A stretch of 64,000 bases of DNA from Gaeumannomyces sp. JS-464 (lineage: Eukaryota > Ascomycota > Sordariomycetes > Magnaporthales > Magnaporthaceae): assembly GCA_002197995.1 (NCBI GenBank), contig NGZR01000001.1:930001-994000 (forward strand), in the 5' to 3' direction. Shown here in pieces: positions 48,901-60,933 of the stretch. The notes below the pieces were generated by a model. That model was not told the origin of the DNA, searched no databases, and saw only the letters and a program-made list of their open reading frames with translations. The number at the start of each line of letters is the position of its first letter. The first letter of the stretch is position 1. Made by a program: the position numbers and the translations under genes.

Positions 48901-50046
48901 GGGAGCAATCGCCGGTCCTTGGATGGCGTCAGCTACCCGGCAGACCGATTTGGAGCGTCCCAGCCGGCCTCCCTTGTCAACCCTCAGTTCCCTGCCCGGC
49001 ACTGAGGGAGGGCAGCAGGGCGGCATGACCGTGGGGACCTCGTCGCCTTCGAAAACACACCTGACCCTGGGTCGGAAGCAAAAAAGGCCACCCTCCCAAG
49101 CGCAGTGACGCGGATCTTGTTGGCGTGCCAGCTCCACTCAACCCAACATCCTTCATTTCCTCTCCTCCTTTCGTTGCGCTGCTGCGGGCCATCCCGAGGC
49201 AGGGATCCCCATTCGAGGACGAGGGTTGTGGGCAGTAAAGGGGAGAACGGCGAGGCAAACCGGCCCTTTTGTTTCCCCACAAGGAAGATCCCCTCGGTTG
49301 ACAGGGGAGGGGTGTTGACGACACCTCACTCCTTTCCTCTTCTGCTGTTTCCTCGGCAGCCTGGCCCTCCCGAGACAGCGGGATTTCGGTTCTAGAATAT
49401 GGAACCAAAATCAGGCTTGTGACCTAACTCGTTTCCATATCTAGAGAGATGGAAGCAGATCGGCGATGCCCTAGACCCATCGGTTCGGGCGAGGAAACCT
49501 GAACCGAGCACCTTCAGCACCGGCACCATCAACCACACCCACTTCTTGGTATTGGGCCTGAGAACGTAACGATGCATCTTGGGCGGCAGATACGCGGAAG
49601 AGGACCAGAATTAGATGGGTCTTCTGGCACCAGCAATAGTCCAAGCAGGCGTTAGTGACCTCCCTCGCCGGTGTCGGGTTGCCATTTTTCTTCCAAGGTG
49701 GCTGTCTGAAGGTCTCGTTGTCCTCCTTGGCGCGTGCATGTGGCAGACCCGGCCTCCTCGGACGTATGTCGTGTCTGCCGATTTATTTCTTGCCCTCCCG
49801 TTATCACTGTGCATAATTTTCGTCCTTTGCCAAGAGGGACACGCAAGGCATGCGAAGGTTTCCTCCTATGAGAGGGAAAGATGGACGGAATGTAGCATGT
49901 GTTGTGGAAACCTCATCGTCACGCGAAGTGAGACGCGGGCAGGTAGGTTGGGTGCATGCTTTCATGGTATCGACGCATCGGGCTCTGGGGGGCGCCCAAG
50001 ATACCCGTTGCCCCCGTTTCCGAGTGGTCAAGCTGGCGCTTCGATT
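45933..50046. other. Intergenic DNA without a recognisable gene
   Basis: Starts with the promoter of the RfeG-like gene (-) and ends at the 3' side of the polymerase eta gene (-). There is a GGCAGT-type tandem (about 46259-46287), two A runs near 46450-46475 and a CACG/ACAC-rich zone (about 46850-46925). The longest open frames, up to 344 codons, have no recognisable content. Confidence 0.45.
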
Positions 50047-52736
50047 TCACCCAAAATTCAGCCGGCTCTGACCCGGATCCAGGGCCGCCGTCTTGGGCCT
50101 CCTCGACGAAGACGAAGCCGAAGCCGACGACGCACGCCCACCCCTCTTGCCCCTGACGCTTCCTCTGGAGACACCAGCGCGGCCACCAGCGCGGCCGGCG
50201 GTCCGGCCACCTCTGCTGCTACTGCCGGACGCACGAGGCACCGCAGCCTGTTCTTGTCGAGCAAATGCGGACGCGCCACGTTGCTCCTCCTCTTGGAGGT
50301 CTTCGGCAAGGTGATAATCGAGGTGGTCCTGCAGCAGCCGGCCACCCGTCCGGCCGTCGTCGAACGAGAGGCCGCAACGGGGGCAGTTGCTGTGGCCCCC
50401 ATCGACGGCATCCATGGTTGGTATCGGCAAGTCGTCATCATGAGACCATCGCCCGACGTTTTCTTGAATGCCTGTAGCCGTCCGGTCTGGCGATGTCCGG
50501 TTCGACGAGGTGCGACAGGCCACTCCTTCTCGTATGAACTTTTGGCCACCCGCCTCCTGTGTTACCGTGGGGGGCGGGCCGGTTAAGGCCTTGTCATCGA
50601 CCCGTTCGTTTTCGTCGACTTCCTCGGTCGTCTCTGCCCCGACGACAGAGTCCCTGTCGGCAAATGCCCCCGACCAGAGTGAGGACGGCTGTCGCTTCTG
50701 GCCCCAGGCGGCCTGGGTACTTCCTCCGTCGTCGTTTGGGGAGTTGGCGCAGGTGTTCGCCGTACCTCCCTTGGTAAAGAATCGTTGGATGCCGCCATCG
50801 TTGACTCTTCGCCGTTTGGCTCCGGGCAACGTCTGACCCGCGGCACCACCGGGGAGGCTCTAGTTGTGCATTGGCGATAGCGTTCCACATGCGCGCTGTA
50901 GACATGAGTGCCTGGGCCTCCTCGCCCTTGACCAGAAAGCCGCCGATTCCCATATTGCCCGCAATACCATCCTCGAACCCTGCCACCTGAAGGCTGAGGT
51001 TATCGCAGGGCCAGACCTTATCACTGCCGGCCTCGGCCACGATCTGGCGTAGTAGAGCCTGTGCGAGGCCAAACAACACTTGCTCATCCAAGGCCTTGCC
51101 TTGCGGGATTTGGCACGAGCGTGAACGTGTTTGTCCCGCATGTCTATGGTGTAGATTCATGGTCCGCGGCCGGCGCCTGTTCTCCAGCACGCCCTCCTCT
51201 ACTAGGCGGGCAAATATGTCGGCAGCAAAGATGCGCAGCCAGCTGGTCGCCTGCTCAGGCTTGCCGATGCTTGGGCGGAAGGATTTCGCCGATAACATTG
51301 ACTTGATCTGTGTGCGCGAGTTGACAGGCTCGCCGCCGTCGTCGCCCCGGATTATCTGGTAAACCCATGTGCCGCTCTCGGCTCCGAGGCGTATCTTTAG
51401 CACCTCGAGGGAAGCGGTAAGCAAGTCCGAGACAGAGTCGGTACGAAAGGCCTCGACGACCTGTTCGCCGAGCTTGCCACCTAGATTGCGGATCTTGGTG
51501 AATTTGAGACCCGAAAGGAACCGATGCACCGCCCGGTTGCGAATAACAGTTTGTTGGTTGGGCTTGCGATGGGCCGAGCCAAGCTTGCTGAGCAGCTTGT
51601 TGTTCGCGACTCCAGCAGAACATGTGTAGCCGAGGCGTTCACGGACGGCCAGACGGATGCTCCGGACGATCTCAGAGCCCAGAAGCAGTACGACGTCGTC
51701 CCAGTCCGGGTCGTCAGTCTCAGCTTCCGCCTCATCCAGGTCGACGAGATTGTCGGCCTGCCAGTCTAGAGCGCTCATGGAAGGCGGGGGCAGGTTTGCA
51801 GCTGGGTCCTGCCGCAGAGTGTGCGTCGAGAGCTCAGGGAACCTCTCGAGGAGGATCGCATGGACGTTGGCCGAAAGATCAATGAAGACCTCATCGACGC
51901 TCGCTTTTTCAACCTTGCATCGAGTTGGTGGCAGGCACTCTTTGATCAAGGCCAAGATCTTGCGAGACTGCAGCCGGTAGGGGTCCAGCGACACCTTATC
52001 TGTGGCAATGTTTGCGGCAGCATCGTCGCGATATGCCCACCTGTCGTCGCCCTCGCGCCAAGTCGCAACATCTACAACCGCGTCAGCACTTGGGAGCAGG
52101 GAGCCTGGGTAGTTCAAGTCAAGGAGCAGTCGGGGTGAGCAACTTACGCTGGCAAATCAACTCCGGGCACAGCTTCCGTGCCTCGTCGATGGGACAGTGG
52201 CGGTTGATGCCGAACTTCCTCGCTGGGTAATTGACTGCGATCAACCCTTGCCTTTTTATTTTTTATTTTTTATTTTTTATTTACTGTTTCAGCAACCAGA
52301 CAGATTCCGGACGGCACAGATCCTCAGGTTAAGGCGGATCAATAGAATATGATTTAGACCTCAGATCACGATGAATCAACAGGATACCACCTAAGGGAGT
52401 AGAGACAAGATTCGGCCCGTATTCACACACACACCGGTGAGACAGTACGGAGAAGAGTGAAGGGAGGAAAAGAAGCAAGGCGGTGACGTACCACTGTTGG
52501 ACCGCAAGTGGCTTGTCCTCAGGGATCCCCAAACGCACGGTTTCGCATTGAGCATAAAAAGCATCGAGGTCGATGTGGGCGATGACCCGGAGTGGACACG
52601 TGACGCTGGCGGACGCGAGCTGGGACAGGTGTCGGTGCGTGAAGCGCGACTTGGCCAGGCCGGGGCGGGCGTGCTCATCGGTCTTGGACTGTGGCTCCGG
52701 CGGCGGGCTCGCAAAGAAGCGCTTCGGGCTCCGCAT
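50047..52736 (-). CDS. RAD30: DNA polymerase eta (Rad30), Y-family translesion polymerase
   Basis: Copies past UV photoproducts and other lesions. Minus-strand exons 52736-52492, 52251-52148 and 52071-50047 give about 790 residues. The palm motif with the first catalytic Asp is VIAHIDLDAFYAQCE; finger residues follow in VNYPARKFGINRHCPIDEA, and the catalytic Asp-Glu pair is in KASVDEVFIDLSA. Other blocks are YTCSAGVANNKLLSKLGSA, FRTDSVSDLLTAS and the little-finger region with KALDEQVLFGLAQALL. The C-terminal UBZ zinc finger reads NCPRCGLSF...LLQDHLDYHLAEDLQ (C2H2), and GGIQRFF resembles a PCNA-binding motif. The protein ends DPGQSRLNFG. One frame break lies near 50846. The 240-base first intron ends in TTTTTA repeats. 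Confidence 0.94.
52252..52282. repeat. TTTTTA repeats in intron 1 of polymerase eta
   Basis: About four T5-6A units run up to the splice acceptor. On the coding strand the acceptor is preceded by A-rich rather than the usual pyrimidine-rich sequence. Confidence 0.85.
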
Positions 52737-55700
52737 CTGGCAGGATGGCGTCGAGGGCTGGGCGGTGTTGATGAGTGGCGGCACAGCCTCGTATCCGTTA
52801 TCAGCAGCGGTGGCTGTCTGGGCGTGCTGGACGAGATGGTGTGGCTTCTCGCGCCTCCGGCGACACGCACGTTGGTACAGAGCTGACGTTGTAATGGCAA
52901 TCCCCTTGGCTCGTGGGATTTCCCATCTCCTAGGAGGTGGCGAGTGGGAGATTGGGTGATGTTGGTGCGGTCCACGGAAGCAAGGGTCGGAAACCAGAGC
53001 CGGACACGCCAAAGGCCGGGGAATTTGAGGCCACCCCTAGTTTTCCTACCTAGACGATCTCAGCACGGAATGGGATGGAAGGCTGGCCCGGCTGGCCCTG
53101 GCGCAGTGGGCAGCGAGCGACCCAACGATCGGGAAAGAACGTCCGGTCGCCAGATCCTGGGCGGAGCAAGAAAAGAAGCGCGACCAGGGCATAGGGCATG
53201 GGGCCTAGGAGGGGTAGGAGCCGGGGGCCCACTTATTGCTCGCCAATCCAGAAGCCCGGCCGCCTGGTTTTTGCTTCTGCGCACGGCCCATGTGAGCAAC
53301 GTCCCATCCACCAGCTCCCACGTCCCCGGGCCAGCAAATGGCGACGAGAGCTGATGGTGGTTGGCGAAAGGACCAGACTGCCCGGCTGCAAGGGAGAACA
53401 GAAGAAGCAAGTCATGTACGCATAATATTATCTAGCTGTGCTTGGCGCGTCTGGATGACGACACGACGGCGACCCGGAAATCGATCAGGCCTCCTGGGAG
53501 GGGGAGGCGGTCCTGGGACGGCGGCCCTGTCCTGGGATGCAGGGCTTCCAGTCAGCCCGATCGATCACATCTCGGAAAGCAAGGGAGAGCAAATGTCGGC
53601 CAGCTGCTGCTCTGCCACGTCTGCCTCATGTCCGTATCATCAACCTATTAGCAAATGTGGCTGTCGTCGACTGAAACATGGCCACCCTGTGTCGTCCATC
53701 CTTATCTGCCGCCCATCCGGTTGGAAGGCCTTCACTCGACTACTGTGCGCCTGCTATTATGATCCCCCATTAACCCACACAACTTGCGACTCTGTGCTCC
53801 CTTGCCGCGACGAGAAGAAAAAAAAAGCAACGAGCATGTTCTTGGCTGGTTGTCCACCGGACCTTTTTCATTCCCACACAGGAAGGCGACAAGGCCCGTG
53901 GCAAGACGAGCATGTCCCAAGAGATCTCTGGAACCCAACGCGACGCCGATGGCTTGACCCCGTGAGCCATTTGGAATGCGGGCGATGTACACCGAGAAGC
54001 AGCCCCGGCAGACAAGAAATTAAGTGGCGTAATGCTGTTGGTAAGACTTGTGGTGATTGCATGTCTGAGCTGCCAGCCGCGCAGGGATCCAACGCGGAGG
54101 TGCGTGGGCGGTGGTGGCTGCCCGTCTTCCAACCTTCAACGAGTGGTGAGCGATGGTTTTGTTCAAGAAGGCAATATAGCCTCCCCTCGAGGATCTCCTG
54201 GACCGGGCATCCACCATCTCTCTTCCTCCCACACCCTCCCACCAGTCTCCCTCATATCCAACAGCCTCAGGAGCCCATCCGGCAACACCCTCACCTGTGC
54301 CAACAGCCCTGCGAGCAGATCAATATCTGCAGGCACACACTCTGTTCTCGCTCAAGTTGGATATGGCCTGATCCAACACTGATCCAACAGCCTCCCTGCC
54401 AACTTTGCTATCCAGGGGTTCCCGCTTCCGTCTGAACCAAGAGCCGTCCCGCCGGCTAGTCCACCGGCCCAGGCAGAAAAAATGTGCGATTGGGTTGATG
54501 TAGGTCGTGGCCCCTGTCTCTGCTCCCCGCAACCCGCAAAATCGCTAGAGCCCCTGCTCAACACAGTCTGGCAATGCCCCGTTTCTACCTCCAGCGCGAA
54601 TACCGGTGTGGCCATCACAGGGTAGTGGCCGAGAAATGGTGCAAGAAGTACATCACTTCGCGGCTGAGATGCACACCCAACATCACGGCCAACTATTATC
54701 TGTGGGAAACTCTGTGTGGTAGGTCTTGAACCGTGCTGTACCTCGGCCGCCATGCGTCCCGGGCCCATGTCAGCTCGTCTGCTAACGCCCCGGCGCCTGG
54801 TTGGGTGCATGGCAACAGGTGAATGCGCAAAAAAGTACGCGCCTCCCGTCGCGTGGGAGTACATGATCAAGCGCAAGGCCTCCCGCAACTAAACTGCGTG
54901 ACCTAGCACCGTCGACGGCACTGGCAAGGGCAAGAAGGAATAAAGGTATAAAGAGGAAACACGAGGGATTTTTTTTGACATTTGGCAGAGATGTTTGTTC
55001 TTATGGGCGCTGGGGCGTTTAAAGGAGTACGTTGTGTAATGAATGGGGACTCTGGCAATCCGGCCATGTCGCAGCACTGGCTGCTGGCTGTCCTATATTT
55101 CCTTACTGAACTGTTCGTTTGCGAGGCAGACAGGCCTGGTACTCCAGTGGTCAGGTGGTCAGAGATCATGGAGGCGCAGGACAGGATGCGGGTGTGACGG
55201 AGGAACTCGAACATCCTACGGGCAGACTCTTCCTTCCATCGCTGTGAGCTACAATTTTCCGCGACGATTGGAGGGCAGGAAACAACTGTCCACCCATCTC
55301 AGCGACGTGATATGTTCCGTCACGCAGCCGGTCCATCATGGAAGCGAGGCGTTGCCCTTCCTGTCTACCTAGGTACCTGGCGTTTGTCGCAATGGGCAGC
55401 GCCGCACGTACATACGACGCCCACCAAGTTCCACGCAGGGCCACCTTCGCTGGCGAGAGGCATTCAACAGCCCACTCTCGATCCCCTCGTCCGGCCAGAG
55501 TCGGAAATCCGACTCGATCCTGCCATTCCTCGGACGGGATCCGACGAGAAATCCAGAGCAACATAAGCGCTGCCTGCCTCTCCCAGTTCGGTGTCTCGAA
55601 TAGGCATGTCCGTTGCGAGTCCCGCTCGTCGGTCGCCTCGGCCTCAGCTCGGCGGGCCAGGACGGAGCCGGCCAAAGGGACGCCATCGCTCGGTGCCGGC

Positions 55701-58700
55701 CGTGATCCATGGCAGACTGCGAACTGAAAGAAACTCACTCGGCCGAGTGATTATCTATCTTGTTTCCTGCTCGAGCCGTTCATTTTCACGGTCCAAGGCG
55801 TCCACGCATGGCCGCCGTTGAAGAGGCCGACTGAGCTGGGCAGAGGGTGTGTGTGGGGCAGCAGCTGTGGGCTGGAGCCAGCCAGCCTCTTGGGTCACTT
55901 TTGGAGGGGTTCCGGTGTGAGATTATTCCATCTCGCTTCAGTGCATAGGGAGGCCAATATTTTTTTCTCACACGTCTCCCCCGCTCTGTCTGTTTTACCT
56001 TGTTTTTGCGTCTCGTTTTGGTGTCGCACAGAAACCTCGCTTGTGCTGTGCCTCGGGTAAATGTGCAGGAACAGCAAGCCCACAAACATGGAGGGCAGCG
56101 GGGAGCACACGCCTGGGCAGCCCGTCTGACATGGATGTCAGCAAGGCAAGCGGCACAGTCGCTCCCAGCGCCCACCACCTGCAGCCAAAGGCCCGATCTG
56201 AGACCCGGGCGCGCAGAGCCGCATCTATCTGGGGTTGAGGTCTTGCCCCTGCTGCAGTGTGCTTGAACGCCAGCCCTAGGATCTTTTTGCGAGTTTTCTG
56301 CTCCCTTTCTGCCTTCCCTTCCCCACGCCTAGGTGCGGATATAATAGAACTCGATGGTAGCTAACAATTTTGGGTATCAATGAACGACGTGATCAAAAAG
56401 CGGTCAAACTTTTGTGCGTAGAAATAGCGTTTGCCCCATTATCGGGCATACCGAGGGGAGAGGGAAAAGAGTTGCCTCAGTCTCCTGGGCCTTGGCACCA
56501 CAGCAGAGGAGGGTACTTGTGGACGGGCAAGCACATAACCTAGATCACCCACCTCCTTTTCCCAGCCAACAGGATCAGTAGCTTGCCCAGCCTGCCCGGC
56601 CACGCCCCGGGACAGCAAGGAAGCCGATGAAAAGGCACTGCCCCCGCGCCTGGCAAGCGAGCGTTGAGCAGTGTACTCGCGCCGACGCATGGTCACATGT
56701 TTCTTGCGGCACCAACCCTGTGGCGCGCGGGAGCGGGAACGGAGGAGAGGAGAAGAGAGTCCTTGGAAAGAGAGACCACACTATTCTAGACCGCCAACTT
56801 CACCCGTGACGTATTGAATATCTCTATCTCTAGGGAGTGACTCAGGCCGGTAGTGGATGAGCACTTTGAAGGCAGCGTGGACGATCCACATGCTACGCCG
56901 CCACGATGCCAACCTCGACTCCCAAGATCAAAGAGAGACACGCTCCTCTCGGTCTCAAATAAGGCCGAGGGGGCCAGATTTGGAGATGACGAAAACAAGA
57001 AGCGGGATAAAGGAGAAGTAACGCCAGGACCCTGGCGGTAGCCGTTGGGGATGCTCGGCAGGTACAGGCCGGAAGGCTGCGGCGACATATCGGCGGGACG
57101 CAAGGGGAGGGAGAGAGGGGTTGCAAATGGAGGGTGGCAGCTCCACCAGCTCGCAGCGCGGCACTAGACAGAGTGCTTCCCACGGCCGGCCCCCGGGGTG
57201 AATGCGACGTAAGCAATAAAAGCAGGCCAAGTTCTGGACCTCCTCGAATCCAGCCCAATGAGCACCTGTCACGCCGGGGGGATAAAGGCAAAGTTTGTTA
57301 GTCATTTTGTCCGCCAAGATGGAACTTTTCCACGAATGTTCCATGGAAAGCACTCTCATCTCATCCCCGTCCGTCATGGGCCGGCCGGTCCGTGCCAGCA
57401 AAAAAAAAAAAAAAGGCCGCACGATGGATCCCCGGGCGTCCGCAGCAAGCCCTCTGCCGAGAGCCGCAGGTGTGGAAGGCGTCTGTGGACGGCCTCGTTT
57501 ATCCTGCTCGGTCCATTGGCCGTGAACGAAGGAGCCGGCGCGACGCCTGCGTCACATCCATCCCTTTCTGCTCTTGTCGATTCCAACCTCCCGCTGCCTC
57601 CCTTACCTCCTTTATAGGCCCGGTAAAAAAAAAAAGTGCACGGCAGATGCTCAGCCACTGGCGCCAGATGGAGCCGGAGGATCACAGATGCAGTGCTTGC
57701 TTCCCACGAGGCGCTGGAAATGCCGGGCATGGCGCGCGCGGGGCTTCGGGAACGGTTGGGTTCGGAAGGGTGTCTGGAAAGCCCCAGGAACCCGTTTCTC
57801 GATGGCGCCTGTCACGCCTGTCACGCCCCCATATACGGCCTAGCGGGATCAGATATGGGACAGCCCTACCACTCTCTCCTTGTTGCATTCCGCACCTGGA
57901 CAGTACCAACCTTCCTTCACCCTCCTTCTTGGCCCGGCACTCCACGAGCTGCCCGCCAAGCACGAACCGGTGTGACTAGGGCGTATCTGTCCGGGCAGAG
58001 ACGTGTCACCCCCGGCCACACCCCTCCCATGTCTCGAGAACGCCTGATGCCATCCGCGGCCGCGGCACGAAGAGCGCCTCTGTCGGCTTTCGTTCACCCC
58101 CACGGGGCTCTCCCACTGGCCCATGAACGATGTGACGTCGACTCACGCCGAGGCTGACCCGCCCGGAAATCTTCTAGAAGCCGCCGAAGCCCCTCCCCTG
58201 GCGCCTGCAGGACTGATGTTCCCCCCGGGGAAGACGCCGCTCCTCTACATGTGCTTGCAGTCTCCCCATTTCGGACGGATGTGGTAGAGGTCCTTCCTCT
58301 TTAAGGCGGCGGTGAACTTGCTAACTGACCGTGAAACGGCCGGTTGATACTGAGTCTTTATCTCTTTGCCAACTGCGCGAAAAAAAAAAACCTGCCCGTG
58401 TCACCTTTGGAGGCTTGGAGGGAGTTCAATTTCCTTGTTGCCCCAACCATGGTCCGTGGAAAGGAAGTGGGCACGTGGGGCGCATGTATCGACGACTTCC
58501 ACCAGCGGGCAAGGGCGACGGGCCAGCTCCGCCGGGCTCCCTTCCTTCCCTCGCTCCTTCCTTTAGCAGCGTGCCCCAGGCTACTCTTGAGGTGCGTCAT
58601 GGAGCCCGGTGCGTGTGAGGCTCATCTGTGGGATCTAGCAGGAGCTGCCATACCACTCAGGACCAGTACGGAGACCTTTGGGCGATTAGCGTTGCTTCAC

Positions 58701-58781
58701 CAGGAAGAGTAGAACACCAAGTCACCGTCGAGCGAGGCTGTATAAAGGGCAGCGATATCCACGTCTGCCTCCCACGCTTGA
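52737..58781. other. Six-kilobase stretch without a recognisable gene
   Basis: Open frames up to 365 codons (53338-54435, +) lack conserved motifs, have erratic composition and overlap equally long frames on the other strand, so I read them as chance. The first few hundred bases contain the polymerase eta promoter. A TACCTAGGTA element is at about 55367-55377; short A runs occur near 57402 and 58381. Confidence 0.45.
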
Positions 58782-59204
58782 ATGGCAAAGCAGCTTCAAT
58801 TTCAGCAGAGTCAGCATTCAAAGCACCAAGCCATTCACCAAGCGAAGCGAATTCAAAGACACCACGCCTTCATCGGATTCCACACGACAGCAAGAAGAGG
58901 AACAGAAGAACACCGAACACCAAAATCAAAGCCAAAATGTAAGAGACGAAACAGATTCGAGATGGCTTCAGCAAGAAGAGCCCAGAGAGAAAAGCCAGAA
59001 AGCACATCCACTCACTATAACCCATGTGTGACATATACGGACAGGCCGGACCGAGACGAGGTGTACCGAATCGGCTCATGGCGGTGCTGCACCTGCCGCT
59101 ATGTCAACATCCCCGAGTCCGAAGAGTGCGTGCTATGCATTGCCGAAGGGCGAAGGCACTTCAGGTGCAGCGGCTGCAAGATTCTCGGCCAGCAGGGATC
59201 TTGA
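58782..59204 (+). CDS. Short protein with a RanBP2-type zinc finger
   Basis: An intronless frame of 140 residues. Residues about 97-116 read WRCCTCRYVNIPESEECVLC, which fits the RanBP2 finger consensus W-x-C-x2-C-x3-N-x6-C-x2-C exactly. A further Cys pair (RCSGC) follows after ten residues. Such fingers bind ubiquitin or single-stranded RNA in known families. The N-terminal part is Gln/His/Lys/Arg-rich and may be partly untranslated; a second in-frame ATG at 58962 (MASARRAQREK) would give an 80-residue protein containing the whole finger. It lies in otherwise empty DNA upstream of the CFEM receptor. I do not recognise an orthologue. The finger match is strong; that it is an expressed gene is inferred. 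Confidence 0.65.
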   Translation: MAKQLQFQQSQHSKHQAIHQAKRIQRHHAFIGFHTTARRGTEEHRTPKSKPKCKRRNRFEMASARRAQREKPESTSTHYNPCVTYTDRPDRDEVYRIGSWRCCTCRYVNIPESEECVLCIAEGRRHFRCSGCKILGQQGS

Positions 59205-60933
59205 ACAGCACCTCGCCGAACACTCAACACCAATATTCAAGTGCTCTCTTGGTCACCTCTTGGCGATCATCTCTTTTCCTTTTTCCTCTGCCTTCTCTTC
59301 TGCCCTGTCGTTCTTTTTTTCCTTTACATATTGACAAAGATATCGACGTGGGGGTGGCAACACTCCCTGATATCTTTTGGTTCTGCTTCTGCTTTCTCGT
59401 CTTCACGCCTTGAGTTGGTTCTGCTTCGGCTTTTATCGTTTCAACCGCACGCTCGCTACTTCTTCTATTCTTGATCGGGCCGAGAGAGCCACTGGGCGTC
59501 CTGTCTTTTACCGGCGCAGGTCGAATCCTCGCCAACACAAATCTCACCTTTCAAGCTACTCTCTCAGGGCGCATTACGATTCTAGGAAGCTTGCCAATTA
59601 CAATATACCAATCTCAATCATAAGGATTTGGTATTTACCCACATGTCCCAGGTTCTTCAGACATGAGACGATAATTAAACCGCTGGGAAGAGTTGTGAGA
59701 AAATGAGGGTTCCTCAGCATAGGCCTCTCTTTGTATCCGTCTAGGAAGCATAACACGTAGCTATTGGCGGGGAAAGCGTAAGGATTTAAAGTTTTTAAAC
59801 AGCTGTTGATTATTGGATTCTTGCATCCACTATTCTTTACCCTAGCAGGATTCGAAATAGCCCTCCTACGATGAATGTTTAGTGCTACCTTGATCGCCTA
59901 GTTATTAGCAATGTTTTAGCGCCGGGTTTATTTCCATATTCTCGCCCGTATTTTATTTTATTCCAGCGTGGCCTGGCCCCATGGTCGGTCCTCCTTGCGC
60001 CACAGATTCTTCTTCGATCCTGCTGCCAACACACACCAACATGGGGACTCGGCTAATATTTGCGTTTAGATATGGAATCGGGTTGATTAGCACTCGCTCA
60101 GATCGTGCTAAACCACGTTTGATGGCGAACGAACAGGCGCGGCGTCGAGCGCCACGTTGACCCCGCAGGGCGCACCCGCGAAGTCCTTTCATCCCTTCTA
60201 CCCACGTTTCCGGCATTTGCGATCCTCAGCGATGCCGCCTTCTCTCCCGGAGCAAGTGCCGACCTAGGCACTCTCGTACAACTCGCAAACGATCCAATAG
60301 CATCTCGAGGCCTCGATCATCGCCACGGCCAACGCGATCTTCCCTTGACCGACACAGAAAGCTTGGCGGCGGCGCCGTACGCCTCCTTCATGCGATCGGA
60401 GACGGCGTGTCCTTGCTGGCGTGGCCTAGACCTCGACATTGTGCCGCATTCGGCTTCCCAGCACGTGTGGCGTAGGCCCGTCTTCTTTGGTCGACTACAC
60501 GGCACGAGATTTACGCCCTTTGCTGACGCCGTCGAAAGCCTCCATAGCTGCTAAGGCCGCCTTCCCTCCCCGCCGACCCGAGCATGTCCGTCAGGCGCCG
60601 GGAGAGTTGCGCCACACTCAAGCCGCCAGCGCCGGACACAAGCATCACGGACTGCCCATCCGGGTCTCGAGCGCCATGGAACTCCGGCTTGGCCCCCGCG
60701 CCCGATTGCGTTTGCAAATGGCTGGCCTAAAACCCGCCAGGATAGGGCGTCCTGTAGCGCAAAAGGAAGATTTGTGGGGGAAGGGATTGATCCAAAAGCC
60801 CGACCTCGCCTCGCCTGGGTTCATTCTTTCTTCTCATCTTTCTTGCCCGCGCTCTCCTAGTGGTGGCAACTTTCGCTCCATCATCCAGTTGGCGGCGTGC
60901 AACCTAGACTCCCACCTACTCAAACCGACCACG
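59205..60933. other. Intergenic DNA with an AT-rich segment
   Basis: About 59570-59960 is clearly AT-richer than the rest of the window, with many TTTA and TATT words and no coding frame. The remainder is the promoter side of the CFEM receptor gene. No gene could be supported. Confidence 0.45.

Noticed and set aside
49615..50586. 323-codon plus-strand frame
   Set aside because: Most of it is antisense to the UBZ region of polymerase eta; the upstream part has no recognisable content.
53338..54435. 365-codon plus-strand open frame
   Set aside because: Composition is erratic, with no domain, no splice context and overlapping frames of similar length on the other strand; read as chance.
60250..60760. 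Minus-strand fragments such as DPDGQSVMLVSGAGGLSVAQ
   Set aside because: Coding-like for about 45 residues, but no start, splice chain or family could be found; it may be a relic and is too weak to call.
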